DNA of 64,000 bases from Pseudaeromonas aegiceratis (GTDB lineage: Bacteria; Pseudomonadota; Gammaproteobacteria; Enterobacterales; Aeromonadaceae): contig NZ_CP158016.1 of NCBI RefSeq assembly GCF_046254905.1, forward strand, positions 992,001 to 1,056,000. The letters are read 5' to 3'. The position numbers were made by a program, and so were the translations under genes. Positions 24,226 through 32,793 of the stretch are shown here, piece by piece; position 1 is the first letter of the stretch; every line of letters starts with the position of its first letter. The notes under the pieces were generated by a model, which saw only the letters and a list, made by a program, of their open reading frames with translations, was not told the origin of the DNA and made no database searches.

Positions 24226-25249
24226 GGCCCAGCACCTCCACTTGAATGTGATGTTCGCGGAAATAGGCGATGGCCTGTTCGGTCTGGGCCGGCTGCCCCT
24301 GCAGCTCAGCCAGCAGGAAGCCGAACTTGACGCCGCCGGCGTACTCTATGTCGGCGCTGAGGATGCTGACATCCACGGCAAATTGGCGGCTCACCTGGGA
24401 GATGAGCGGGGCATCCACGGTCTGGCCGGTGAAGCCCAGACGCAGCAGCGGCCGGCTGTCCGGACTGGCCTCGGCGGACAGGCGACGCTGGTATTCTGCC
24501 GGGATCGGCAGGTGAATGGTGGAGCGAATAAACTCCTGGGCCAGCTCAGTCTGGGCATGGCTGAAGAACCAGGCCACTTCGCCCTGCTCGATCAGCTCAC
24601 CGTTGCTGATGATGGCCACCTTGTCACAGATGTTCTTGACCACCTCCATCTCGTGGGTGATGAGCAGTATGGTCAGCCCCAGGCGCTGGTTGATCTCCTT
24701 GAGCAGGGCCAGGATGGACTGGGTGGTCTGGGGATCCAGGGCCGAGGTGGCCTCGTCGCACAGCAATACCTTGGGTTCCGGCGCCAGGGCCCGGGCGATG
24801 GCCACCCGTTGCTTCTGGCCGCCAGACAGCTCGGCGGGGTAGGCGTGGGCGCGGCCCTCCAGCCCCACCAGCTTGAGCAGCTCGTTCACCCGGGTGCGGA
24901 TCTGCGCCTGGCTTTGCCCCGCCAGCTCCAGGGGCAGGGCCACGTTCTGGAACACAGTGCGGGAGGAGAGCAGGTTGAAGTGCTGAAAGATCATGCCGAT
25001 CTTGCGGCGCGCCAGGGACAGTTCCCGTTCACCCAGCTCGGTCAGGGTGACACCGTCCACCACCACGCTGCCCTGAGTGGGGCGTTCCAGCAGGTTGACG
25101 CAGCGGATCAGAGTGCTCTTGCCGGCGCCGGAGGCACCGATGACACCAAAGATCTCCCCCTGGCGCACCTGCAGATCCACCGGCTTGAGCGCCTGGACGG
25201 CCGAGGCGCCTTCACCATAGGTCTTGGCGACGGCATTCAGTCTTATCAT
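24206..25249 (-). CDS. metN: Methionine ABC transporter, ATPase
   Basis: 347-aa ATPase of the methionine importer. Walker A is GASGAGKST (~38-46), Q-loop FQHFNLLSSRTV, signature ELSGGQKQRVAIARAL, Walker B VLLCDEATSALD, and switch histidine ITHEM. The last ~90 residues form the NIL/ACT-like C2 domain that binds methionine and inhibits transport in E. coli MetN. First gene of metNIQ, behind a good sigma-70 promoter. Confidence 0.98.
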   Translation of the reverse strand: MIRLNAVAKTYGEGASAVQALKPVDLQVRQGEIFGVIGASGAGKSTLIRCVNLLERPTQGSVVVDGVTLTELGERELSLARRKIGMIFQHFNLLSSRTVFQNVALPLELAGQSQAQIRTRVNELLKLVGLEGRAHAYPAELSGGQKQRVAIARALAPEPKVLLCDEATSALDPQTTQSILALLKEINQRLGLTILLITHEMEVVKNICDKVAIISNGELIEQGEVAWFFSHAQTELAQEFIRSTIHLPIPAEYQRRLSAEASPDSRPLLRLGFTGQTVDAPLISQVSRQFAVDVSILSADIEYAGGVKFGFLLAELQGQPAQTEQAIAYFREHHIQVEVLGHVRSHD

Positions 25250-25342
25250 AGGGTTAGTTCCGATGTATGGCCGATAAGTGGCCAGTAGATGCCAAGAGTC
25301 ACAGCGATAGTCGCTAAATTATGGCGAAGTTATTGGGTGAAG

Positions 25343-25371
25343 ATGCTAAGAAGATCACGCCTGGGTGTCAA
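25343..25371 (-). promoter_or_regulatory. Sigma-70 promoter of metNIQ
   Basis: On the minus strand TTGACA (25366-25371), 17 bp, TAGCAT (25343-25348). The expected start of transcription is near 25336, 87 bp before metN. No convincing tandem MetJ boxes (AGACGTCT-like) overlap it. Confidence 0.65.
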
Positions 25372-25420
25372 TGGACTTTTTTATGTCTGGACGGCTAAAC
25401 GGCTTGTTCTGCCGTGCTGA

Positions 25421-25449
25421 CAAATAAAGAAGGCGCCATTAGGCGCCTT
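25421..25449 (-). terminator. Terminator of arcA
   Basis: Minus strand AAGGCGCC-TAAT-GGCGCCTT followed by CTTTATTTG, 18 bp after the arcA stop. The interrupted T-run makes it of moderate strength. Confidence 0.75.
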
Positions 25450-25466
25450 GTCTATGGTGATCGGGA

Positions 25467-26189
25467 TTATGCCGCCGGATCCAGGGTGCCGCAGAAACGG
25501 TAGCCTTCGCCGTGAATGGTGGCGATGATCTCGGGGGTCTCGGTAAAGGATTCGAAATGCTTGCGGATGCGCCGTATGGTGACGTCCACGGTGCGATCGT
25601 GGGGCTTGAGTTCGCGGCCCGTCATCTTCATCAGCAGGTCGGCACGGGTCTGGATCTGGCCCGGGTTCTCGCAAAAGTGCAGCATGGCGCGGAACTCGGA
25701 GCGGGGCAGCCGTATGGTCTCGCCATCCGGGTTGACCAGGGCGCGGCTGTTGATGTCCAGCACCCAGCCATTGAAGCGATACTGATCCACCTGGGCCCCG
25801 TCCTGGTTGACCAGATCGGAGCGCATGGTGCGGCCCAGCAGGTTGCGGGCACGTATGGTCAGCTCCCTGGGGTTGAACGGCTTGGTGATGTAGTCATCGG
25901 CGCCGATCTCCAGGCCGAGGATCTTGTCCACCTCGTTATCGCGGCCGGTCAGGAACATCAAGGCCATCTCGCCGCGCTCGCGGATCTCCCTGGCCAGCAG
26001 CAGGCCGTTCTTGCCCGGCAGGTTGATGTCCATGATCACCAGATCGATGGGGTGATCCTTCAGAGCTTCATGCATCTCTTCGCCATTGTTGGCTTCTTGC
26101 ACCTGATACCCTTCGGCCTCAAAGATGCTTTTTAGGGTGTTGCGGGTGACCAGTTCATCTTCGACGATCAAAATCTGCGCTGTGTGCAT
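25467..26189 (-). CDS. arcA: Response regulator ArcA
   Basis: OmpR-family DNA-binding regulator phosphorylated by ArcB; under low oxygen it represses respiratory and TCA genes. From ATG 26189 it has 240 aa (E. coli 238). The receiver shows ILIVEDELVTRNTLKSIFEAEGY, phospho-acceptor D54 (VIMDINLPGKNG) and K103-type TKPFNPRE. The C-terminal winged helix contains RSEFRAMLHFCENPG and HDRTVDVTIRRIRKHFES. An upstream in-frame extension of 25 codons is not supported by homology. A perfect FNR box lies 250 bp upstream. Confidence 0.98.
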   Translation of the reverse strand: MHTAQILIVEDELVTRNTLKSIFEAEGYQVQEANNGEEMHEALKDHPIDLVIMDINLPGKNGLLLAREIRERGEMALMFLTGRDNEVDKILGLEIGADDYITKPFNPRELTIRARNLLGRTMRSDLVNQDGAQVDQYRFNGWVLDINSRALVNPDGETIRLPRSEFRAMLHFCENPGQIQTRADLLMKMTGRELKPHDRTVDVTIRRIRKHFESFTETPEIIATIHGEGYRFCGTLDPAA

Positions 26190-26483
26190 GGCGTTACCCA
26201 ATAACGAATAATTATGTTGTGCAAATGTTAATGCTTTTTTAGCCCGCTTTGGCTCGTGAGGCAATCAGAATAGCGCGGCAAGGGCATGCAAGGTACAAAC
26301 TCAGATGGGAGTCACGTGAGGCATGCCGTGTCAAGCTCAGCTGTTATGATTGTGGGGCACGGAAGGCAGCAAATGTATCAGCTGACGACAACATCTCAAT
26401 ACATTTGGTACAAAACCATAACACTTTCAGGTGGATGATTGATATTGATCAACCCGATCTCGGTGGCGGCGCGTTAAGCGGAC
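26190..26483. other. arcA upstream region
   Basis: 294 bp between the arcA start and the stop of the next leftward gene. It is more AT-rich than the surrounding genes and carries the FNR box at 26439-26452. It should hold the arcA promoter(s), which I could not place with confidence; no small ORF stands out. Confidence 0.5.
26439..26452. promoter_or_regulatory. FNR box upstream of arcA
   Basis: TTGAT-ATTG-ATCAA is an exact match to the FNR consensus TTGAT-N4-ATCAA. E. coli arcA is also FNR-activated, so oxygen-dependent control of arcA is likely conserved. Confidence 0.75.
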
Positions 26484-26924
26484 TCAGAAGCGATAGTGGA
26501 TGCCCAGATCGACCTGTTGTTGTGGCTCGCTGCCGGGTTGCCCGCTGGGGGATTGCAGGCGGTAGTGGGCTTGCAGCTGCAGGTCCGGCGCGAAACGGTA
26601 GGCCGAACCCAGTTGCCAAAAGATCTGGTGATAAGGGGCAGATTGCAGTTGGTGGAGGCTGCTGCTGATGGCCAGGCCGAAGGGCAGCTTGACCTCCAGC
26701 CCCGAGGTCAGGTGCTGGGCATCGAGGTCACGGCTACGATTCCAAAACCAGTGGGTCTGGATTGGCGGCTCCTCTTGCGCGGCGGTGGGGGGCGGCGCCA
26801 GGTATTCCTGATCGTCGGTCCAATACCAGGTTTCACCCAGCGTGGTCTTGCCTGTCAGATCGGCGGCGTGAGACCAGGGGGCGAGAGCCAGCAACAGCGG
26901 CGCAATCAGTGCGATTTTTGCCAT
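26484..26924 (-). CDS. Small secreted, probably outer-membrane beta-strand protein, unknown function
   Basis: 146 aa, no family recognised. A clear signal peptide (MAKIALIAPLLLALAPWSHAA) is followed by a Pro-rich segment (YLAPPPTAAQEEPP) and short alternating strands (LEVKLPFGLAISSSL, GSAYRFAPDLQLQAHYRLQ). It ends QQVDLGIHYRF; a C-terminal Phe after alternating hydrophobics is the usual signal for BAM-dependent outer-membrane insertion. GGAGGGGG precedes the ATG. It occupies the place of E. coli yjjY between arcA and lasT but is unrelated to it as far as I can tell. Divergent from lasT. Confidence 0.7.
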   Translation of the reverse strand: MAKIALIAPLLLALAPWSHAADLTGKTTLGETWYWTDDQEYLAPPPTAAQEEPPIQTHWFWNRSRDLDAQHLTSGLEVKLPFGLAISSSLHQLQSAPYHQIFWQLGSAYRFAPDLQLQAHYRLQSPSGQPGSEPQQQVDLGIHYRF

Positions 26925-27073
26925 GTTCCCCCTCCGGTCCTGACCCCAATGAGGCTAAGCATGACACAGGACGCTCATCTGTAAAGCGGAGTTGCGCGAA
27001 ATTTGTGCGGGGGGGCCCCTGGCACTTGGTGTGCCGGCAGGGTAGATTGTCGGCCGCAAAGAGGGAGGTATTC

Positions 27074-27769
27074 TTGGACATTTATTTTGTACTCATGTCG
27101 CCGGCCCGGGCGGAGAACGTGGGGGCGGCGGCCCGTGCCATGAAGACCATGGGGTTTAGCCGACTGCGGATAGTGAACAGTATGGTGCATCAGGAGGCGG
27201 CGGCCGGTTGGGTGGCCCACGGTGCCCAGGAGATACTGGCCACGGCGGAACACTTTGTGGACTTGCCCAGCGCTCTGGCCGACATGGATCTGGTGGTGGC
27301 CACCACGGCGCGGCGGCGCGGCCAGCAGCAGGTCTATCTGACGGCGGACGAATTGAAGGAACAATTGCAGGGCAAACCGGATCTGCGGCGGGTCGCCATC
27401 CTGTTTGGTTGTGAGGAGTCGGGGCTGTCCAACGAGCAGTTGGCCCAGGCCGATCTGGTGAGCTATTTGCCGCTCAAGGTGGATTACCCTTCTTTGAACC
27501 TGGGGCAGGCCATCATGCTGTATGCCTATGAGCTCAGCCGCCTTGAGTTACCTGCTGCGGCACCCAGCGAGGAAATACCGGTCGAGACCCAGGTGCGCGC
27601 CCTCAAACAAAGAATTCATGGATTATTTGGTGACCTGGCTATTTCGCCAGATGAAAAGCTGGCACGGTGGGTGATGTCAGGGGTTCCTATGCTAAAGCAG
27701 CGGGATTTGAACCTTTTACATCTGTTGTGTAAGGACCTGGAGCGGGCCCTCAGGGGGCAGGAAAGTTGA
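27074..27769 (+). CDS. lasT: SPOUT-family RNA methyltransferase LasT (YjtD)
   Basis: 231-aa TrmH/SpoU-type methyltransferase with a deep trefoil knot, predicted to methylate ribose in RNA; the substrate is not established. Motif 1 is MSPARAENVGAAARAMKTMGFSRLRIVNS, motif 2 AILFGCEESGLSNEQLAQAD, motif 3 LPLKVDYPSLNLGQAIMLYAYEL. The start is a TTG at 27074: GGAGG (27064-27068) is five bases away and the conserved region begins at once. As in E. coli it sits directly upstream of thrLABC, and the thr -35 hexamer overlaps its stop. Confidence 0.9.
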   Translation: MDIYFVLMSPARAENVGAAARAMKTMGFSRLRIVNSMVHQEAAAGWVAHGAQEILATAEHFVDLPSALADMDLVVATTARRRGQQQVYLTADELKEQLQGKPDLRRVAILFGCEESGLSNEQLAQADLVSYLPLKVDYPSLNLGQAIMLYAYELSRLELPAAAPSEEIPVETQVRALKQRIHGLFGDLAISPDEKLARWVMSGVPMLKQRDLNLLHLLCKDLERALRGQES

Positions 27770-27794
27770 CAGGGCCGGTCTCATCCGGTATTGC
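27766..27794 (+). promoter_or_regulatory. Candidate thr operon promoter
   Basis: A perfect -35 TTGACA (27766-27771) overlaps the lasT stop codon. At 17 bp lies TATTGC (27789-27794), a weak -10. The leader ATG is about 26 bp past the expected transcription start. Confidence 0.55.
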
Positions 27795-27825
27795 TAAGCG
27801 CGTTTATCCACACAGGTTTTGTAAC

Positions 27826-27903
27826 ATGCTGTCTTTTGGTACCCGCATCACTACCACCATTACTATTACCGGCACCACCTTGGGTGGTTTCGGGGCGGGC
27901 TGA
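27826..27903 (+). CDS. thrL: thr operon leader peptide
   Basis: A 25-codon ORF with eight Thr and three Ile codons, the core being TRITTTITITGTT (residues 6-18). E. coli ThrL (21 aa) has eight Thr and four Ile. Stalling at these codons when charged tRNA-Thr or tRNA-Ile is scarce would prevent the attenuator hairpin downstream. The Shine-Dalgarno (AGG in CACAGG) is weak. The attenuator lies 28 bp beyond the stop. Confidence 0.92.
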   Translation: MLSFGTRITTTITITGTTLGGFGAG

Positions 27904-27931
27904 TGCACTGACAGTAGGTTCAGTAAATTTC

Positions 27932-27964
27932 AAAGGCCCGTACCCTGCCAGGTACGGGCCTTTT
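27932..27964 (+). terminator. thr attenuator terminator
   Basis: AAAGGCCCGTACC (27932-27944) pairs perfectly with GGTACGGGCCTTT (27951-27963) around a 6-nt loop, ending in TTTT. It lies between thrL and the thrA ribosome site, where ribosome position on thrL can control it. Confidence 0.92.
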
Positions 27965-27983
27965 CGTTACAGGGAGAGGTAGT

Positions 27984-30440
27984 ATGCGTGTTCTGAAGTT
28001 TGGGGGCTCCTCGCTGGCGGATGCCGAGCGTTTCTTGCGGGTGGGCGACATAGTTGTCAACACCCAGCAGCAGGCCCAGGTGGCCCTGGTACTGTCCGCG
28101 CCGGCCAAGGTGACCAATCACCTGGTGGCCCTGGCCGAGCAGACCAGCCAGGGCCTGGATGCGAGCGGCACCCTGGCCGAGATCGAAGGCATCTTCACCC
28201 GTCTGATCGACGGTCTCAAGGCCAAGTATCCGGCCCTGGATGACGGGGCGCTCAAGGGTCGGTTGGCCGACGAGCTAGGCCAGGTACGGCGCCTGATGGA
28301 TGGCATACTGCTGCTGGGCCAGTGTCCGGATAATATTCAGGCCAAGATCCTGAGCCGCGGTGAAGCCCTCTCCATCGCCTGCATGGAGCAGTTGCTGAAG
28401 ACCCGCGGTCATCATGTGGAGCTGATCAACCCGGTGAGCATGCTGCTGGCCGAAGGTGGTTTCCTCGAATCCCACGTCAACATCGATGTCTCCCGTGGCC
28501 GCTTCGCCGAGCAGGGCATCAAGCCGGACTGCATCTACCTGATGGCGGGTTTCACCGGCGGCAACGAGCAGGGTGAGCTGGTGTTGCTGGGCCGCAACGG
28601 CTCCGACTACTCCGCCGCCGTGCTGGCGGCCTGTGTGGATGCCGAATGCTGCGAGATCTGGACCGACGTGGACGGCGTCTACAGCTGCGATCCGCGCCTG
28701 GTGCCGGATGCTGTGCTGCTCAAGCGCATGTCCTACAAGGAGGCCATGGAGCTCTCCTACTTTGGTGCCAAGGTGCTGCACCCCAGAACCATAGCCCCCA
28801 TCGCCCGCTTCCATATCCCCTGCCTCATCAAGAACAGCTTCCATCCCCAGGGGGAGGGTACCCTGATCGGTCCCGAGCAGGATGACGAGTACCCGGTGAA
28901 GGGCATCTCGGATCTGGGGGGCATCTCCATGATCAACGTCAGCGGCCCGGGCATGAAGGGCATGGTGGGACTGGCCGGGCGCCTGTTCACCACCGTCTCC
29001 CGCGCCGGCGTCTCAGTGGTGCTCATCACCCAGTCCTCCTCCGAATACAGCATCAGTTTCTGTATCCATACCTATGACGCCGAGAAGGCACGCAAGGCGC
29101 TGGAGCAGGAGTTCGCCCTGGAGATGAAGGCCGGCATGCTGGAGCCCATCGAGATGCGCCACGACCTGGCCATTCTCTCCCTGGTGGGGGACGGCATGCG
29201 TACCCTGAAGGGGATCGCGGCCCGCTTCTTTACCTCCCTGGCCCAGGCGGCCATCAACATAGTCGCCATCGCCCAGGGCTCCAGCGAGCGCTCCATCTCC
29301 GCCGTGGTGGCCAAGCACAAGGTGGCGGAGGGCATCAAGGCCTGCCACCAGAACATCTTCGGCAGCCAGCAGTTCATCGATATCATACTGGTGGGCCTGG
29401 GCGGTGTCGGTGGGGCTCTGCTGGAGCAGATCCATCGTCAGCAACCCGTGCTGGCCGAGCAGGGCATCGGCCTGCGGGTGGTGGGCCTGGCCAACTCCCG
29501 TCAGCTGCTGCTGAACAAGGACGGCATCGACTTGGCCAGCTGGCGCGATGAGCTGGGCCAGGCCCAGCAGGCCTTCAGCCTGGAGGCGGTGCGCAAGCTG
29601 GTGGAAGACAGCCACCTCATCAACCCGGTGATCGTGGACTGTACCTCCAATGAAGAGGTGGCCGGTCAGTATGCCGACTTCTTGGGGGCCGGCTTCCACG
29701 TGGTCACCCCCAACAAGAAGGCCAACACCAGCAGCCTGTCCTACTATCGCGAGCTGCGCCGCACCGCTCAGCTGACCCGCCGCAAGTTCCTCTACGAGAC
29801 CAACGTGGGGGCCGGGCTGCCGGTCATCGAGAACCTGCAGAACCTGATCAAGGCGGGCGACAAGTTGAAGGCGTTTGCCGGCATCCTCTCCGGCTCTCTC
29901 TCCTTCATCTTCGGCAAGCTGGATGAGGGCTTGAGCTTCTCCGAAGCCACCCTGATCGCCAAGGGCAACGGCTTCACCGAGCCGGATCCGCGGGACGATC
30001 TCAACGGCATGGACGTGGCGCGCAAGCTGCTGATCCTGGCCCGGGAAGCCGGCATGGCCCTGGATCTGGACGACGTGCAGGTGGAACAGGCCCTGCCGCC
30101 GGGCTTCGATGCCTCCGGCAGCGCCGAAGCCTTCCTGGCGCGCCTGCCCGAGGCCGATGCCTGGTTCCGTGACCGTTGCGCCGAGGCCAAGGCAGAGGGT
30201 AAGGTACTGCGCTACGTCGGCACCATCGAAGACGGCCAATGCCGGGTGGCCATCAAGGCCGTGGATGGTAACGACCCCTTGTACAAGGTGAAGGATGGTG
30301 AAAACGCCCTGGCCTTCTTCTCCACCTATTATCAGCCGATCCCCCTGGTGCTGCGTGGCTACGGGGCCGGCACCGAAGTAACCGCTGCCGGTGTGTTCGC
30401 CGATCTGCTGCGGACTCTGAACTGGAAGCAGGAGGTTTAA
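27984..30440 (+). CDS. thrA: Bifunctional aspartokinase I / homoserine dehydrogenase I
   Basis: Catalyses the first and third steps of threonine synthesis from aspartate; 818 aa (E. coli 820). The kinase domain begins MRVLKFGGSSLADAERF and includes LLGRNGSDYSAAVLAAC. Two ACT domains (~315-455) carry the threonine-feedback site (VLITQSSSEYSISFCI, IAQGSSERSISAVV). The dehydrogenase begins near 465 with the NAD(P) loop VGLGGVGGALLEQI and contains VTPNKKAN, KFLYETNVGAGLPVI and DPRDDLNGMDVARKLLILAR. GGAGAGG precedes the ATG. First structural gene of thrLABC. Confidence 0.98.
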   Translation: MRVLKFGGSSLADAERFLRVGDIVVNTQQQAQVALVLSAPAKVTNHLVALAEQTSQGLDASGTLAEIEGIFTRLIDGLKAKYPALDDGALKGRLADELGQVRRLMDGILLLGQCPDNIQAKILSRGEALSIACMEQLLKTRGHHVELINPVSMLLAEGGFLESHVNIDVSRGRFAEQGIKPDCIYLMAGFTGGNEQGELVLLGRNGSDYSAAVLAACVDAECCEIWTDVDGVYSCDPRLVPDAVLLKRMSYKEAMELSYFGAKVLHPRTIAPIARFHIPCLIKNSFHPQGEGTLIGPEQDDEYPVKGISDLGGISMINVSGPGMKGMVGLAGRLFTTVSRAGVSVVLITQSSSEYSISFCIHTYDAEKARKALEQEFALEMKAGMLEPIEMRHDLAILSLVGDGMRTLKGIAARFFTSLAQAAINIVAIAQGSSERSISAVVAKHKVAEGIKACHQNIFGSQQFIDIILVGLGGVGGALLEQIHRQQPVLAEQGIGLRVVGLANSRQLLLNKDGIDLASWRDELGQAQQAFSLEAVRKLVEDSHLINPVIVDCTSNEEVAGQYADFLGAGFHVVTPNKKANTSSLSYYRELRRTAQLTRRKFLYETNVGAGLPVIENLQNLIKAGDKLKAFAGILSGSLSFIFGKLDEGLSFSEATLIAKGNGFTEPDPRDDLNGMDVARKLLILAREAGMALDLDDVQVEQALPPGFDASGSAEAFLARLPEADAWFRDRCAEAKAEGKVLRYVGTIEDGQCRVAIKAVDGNDPLYKVKDGENALAFFSTYYQPIPLVLRGYGAGTEVTAAGVFADLLRTLNWKQEV

Positions 30441-30443
30441 GCC

Positions 30444-31400
30444 ATGACAGTGGTGGCATACGCACCCGCCTCAATCGGCAACGTAAGCGTCGGTTTTGAC
30501 GTACTGGGCGCCGCGCTGGCGCCCATCGATGGCACCCTGCTGGGTGACCGGGTAGAAGTCAGCGCCTCTGAGCAGGCGTTCTCCTTGGGCTGCCAGGGGC
30601 GGTTCGCCCACAAGCTGCCCCCCGAGGCGGACAAGAACATCGTCTTTGCCTGCTATCAAGGCTATGGCGAGGCCCTGCGCAAGAAGGGCCTGACCATCAA
30701 GCCGCTGCGCATGGTGCTGGAGAAGAACCTGCCCATCGGCTCCGGCCTGGGCTCCAGCGCCTCCAGCATAGTGGCGGCCCTGGAGGCGCTGAACGCCTTT
30801 CACGACTATGCCCTCGACAAGGATGAGCAACTGCTGCTGATGGGCGAGTTGGAAGGCCGCATCTCCGGCTCCGTGCACTATGACAACGTGGCGCCCTGCT
30901 ACCTGGGTGGCATTCAGCTGATGGTGGAGGAGGCCGGCATCATCAGCCAGTCCATCCCCGCGTTTGAGCACTGGTACTGGGTGGTCTGCTACCCGGGGAT
31001 CAGCATCAGCACCGCCGAGGCCCGCGCCATATTGCCGGCCCAATACCGCCGCAGCGACTGCCTGACCTACGGCCGTCGCCTGGCCGCCTTCGTCCATGCC
31101 AGTCACAGTGGTCAGGAGGCCCTGGCCGCCGCCGTGCTCAAGGACGTGATCGCCGAGCCTTATCGCCAGGCGCTGATCCCGGGCTTTGCCCAGGTTCGTC
31201 AGCACGCCGAACTCTCCGGCGCCCTGGCCACCGGCATCTCAGGCTCTGGCCCCACTGTGTTCGTGGCCATGACCGACAAGCAGCAGGCGCTGCGCATGAA
31301 GGAGTGGATGGAGCAGAACTTCATCCAGAATCAAGATGGTTTCTGCCATGTCTGTCATATCGACACCCAAGGCACCCAGGTAACAGGACAAGGATTATGA
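30444..31400 (+). CDS. thrB: Homoserine kinase
   Basis: GHMP-family kinase making O-phosphohomoserine; 318 aa (E. coli 310). The phosphate loop is KNLPIGSGLGSSASSIVAALEA (~92-113), preceded by the N-terminal APASIGNVSVGFDVLG; the C-terminal GISGSGPTVFVAM is the third GHMP motif. It starts three bases after thrA, with GGAGG inside the thrA end, and its TGA overlaps the thrC ATG. Confidence 0.98.
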   Translation: MTVVAYAPASIGNVSVGFDVLGAALAPIDGTLLGDRVEVSASEQAFSLGCQGRFAHKLPPEADKNIVFACYQGYGEALRKKGLTIKPLRMVLEKNLPIGSGLGSSASSIVAALEALNAFHDYALDKDEQLLLMGELEGRISGSVHYDNVAPCYLGGIQLMVEEAGIISQSIPAFEHWYWVVCYPGISISTAEARAILPAQYRRSDCLTYGRRLAAFVHASHSGQEALAAAVLKDVIAEPYRQALIPGFAQVRQHAELSGALATGISGSGPTVFVAMTDKQQALRMKEWMEQNFIQNQDGFCHVCHIDTQGTQVTGQGL

Positions 31401-32674
31401 AGTTATACAACATCAAGGACCATGCCGAGCAGGTGAGCTTTGCCCAGGCGGTGAAGCAGGGTCTGGGACGCGGCCAGGGGCTCTTCTTCCCCGAGCAGAT
31501 CCAGCCCTTCGCCGACATTCATGGCCTGCTGGAGAAGCCCTTCGTCGAGCGCTCCGTGGAGATCCTCCATCACCTGATCGGCGATGAGCTGACCAAGGCG
31601 CAGCTGGCCCAGCTGGTGCAGACCGCCTTCGTCTTCCCGGCGCCCCTGGTGAAGGTGAGCGATAACCAGTACGCCCTGGAGCTGTTCCATGGTCCGACCC
31701 TGGCCTTCAAGGACTTTGGTGGCCGCTTCATGGCCCAGTGCCTGACCGCCTTCAGCCAAGGCGAGAAGATCACCATACTCACCGCCACCTCCGGCGATAC
31801 CGGGGCGGCGGTGGCGCACGCCTTCTATGGCCTGCCCAACATCGAGGTGGTGATCCTCTATCCCAAGGGCAAGATCAGCCCGTTGCAGGAGAAGCTGTTC
31901 TGCACCCTGGGCGGCAACATCCGCACCGTGGCGGTGGATGGCGCCTTTGATGACTGCCAGGCCCTGGTGAAGCAGGCCTTCGATGACGAGGAGCTGAAGG
32001 CGGCCATCGGCCTCAACTCCGCCAACTCCATCAACATCAGCCGGCTGCTGGCTCAGGTGTGCTACTACTTCGAGGCGGTGGCCGAGTTGCCGCTGGAGAA
32101 GCGTGCCGAGGCGGTGATCGCCGTGCCGTCCGGCAACTTCGGTAACCTGACTGCGGGTCTCATAGCCAAGGCCCTGGGCCTGCCGGTGAAGCGCTTCGTG
32201 GTGGCCACCAACGCCAACGATACGGTGCCGCGCTACCTGGCCGCCGGTCAGTGGGATCCCAAGACCACTGTGGCTACCCTGTCCAACGCCATGGATGTCA
32301 GCCGTCCCAACAACTGGCCGCGGGTGGAAGAGCTGTTCAAGGTCAAGGGCTGGTCTCTGTCCGAGCTGGGCTACGGTGCCCGTGACGATGCGCAGACCGA
32401 AGACGCCTTGCGGCGTTTGTATGCCCAGGGCTATCTGTGCGAGCCCCATGGCGCCATCGCCTGGGATGTGCTGCAGGCGCAGCTGACTGGCGAGGAGGTG
32501 GGGGTCTTTCTGTGTACCGCGCACCCGGCCAAGTTCCAGGAGAGCGTGGAGCGGATACTGGATCTCAAGCTGGAACTGCCGGCGCCGCTGGCCGAACGCG
32601 CGGATCTGCCGTTGCTCTCCGACCACCTGCCGGTGGACTTTGCCGCCATGCGCCAGTATCTGCTAAAGGCCTAA
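31397..32674 (+). CDS. thrC: Threonine synthase
   Basis: PLP enzyme converting phosphohomoserine to threonine; 425 aa (E. coli 428). The PLP lysine is K105 in FHGPTLAFKDFGGRF; the cofactor phosphate site lies in VIAVPSGNFGNLTAGL, and TATSGDTGAAVAHAFYG is also conserved. The ATG at 31397 overlaps the thrB stop (ATGA) with AAGGA just before it. Last gene of the operon, followed by a strong terminator. Confidence 0.98.
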   Translation: MKLYNIKDHAEQVSFAQAVKQGLGRGQGLFFPEQIQPFADIHGLLEKPFVERSVEILHHLIGDELTKAQLAQLVQTAFVFPAPLVKVSDNQYALELFHGPTLAFKDFGGRFMAQCLTAFSQGEKITILTATSGDTGAAVAHAFYGLPNIEVVILYPKGKISPLQEKLFCTLGGNIRTVAVDGAFDDCQALVKQAFDDEELKAAIGLNSANSINISRLLAQVCYYFEAVAELPLEKRAEAVIAVPSGNFGNLTAGLIAKALGLPVKRFVVATNANDTVPRYLAAGQWDPKTTVATLSNAMDVSRPNNWPRVEELFKVKGWSLSELGYGARDDAQTEDALRRLYAQGYLCEPHGAIAWDVLQAQLTGEEVGVFLCTAHPAKFQESVERILDLKLELPAPLAERADLPLLSDHLPVDFAAMRQYLLKA

Positions 32675-32695
32675 GTGAGGTTCGTCAGCTAACTA

Positions 32696-32730
32696 AAAAC
32701 GCCGCTCTTTTAGAGCGGCGTTTTGTTTTT
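32696..32730 (+). terminator. Terminator of the thr operon
   Basis: AAAACGCCGCTC / GAGCGGCGTTTT, 12-bp stem with a 5-nt loop, then GTTTTT. Confidence 0.92.
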
Positions 32731-32793
32731 GGGCTGTGGTTCAGGCATGGCCTTTGTTACCCTGATGGAACTCTTTATCGCTGAGATTTTTTT

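Noticed and set aside
25261..25400. MetJ boxes upstream of metN
   Set aside because: Only 5-6 of 8 matches to AGACGTCT in any tandem arrangement, none overlapping the TTGACA/TAGCAT promoter convincingly.
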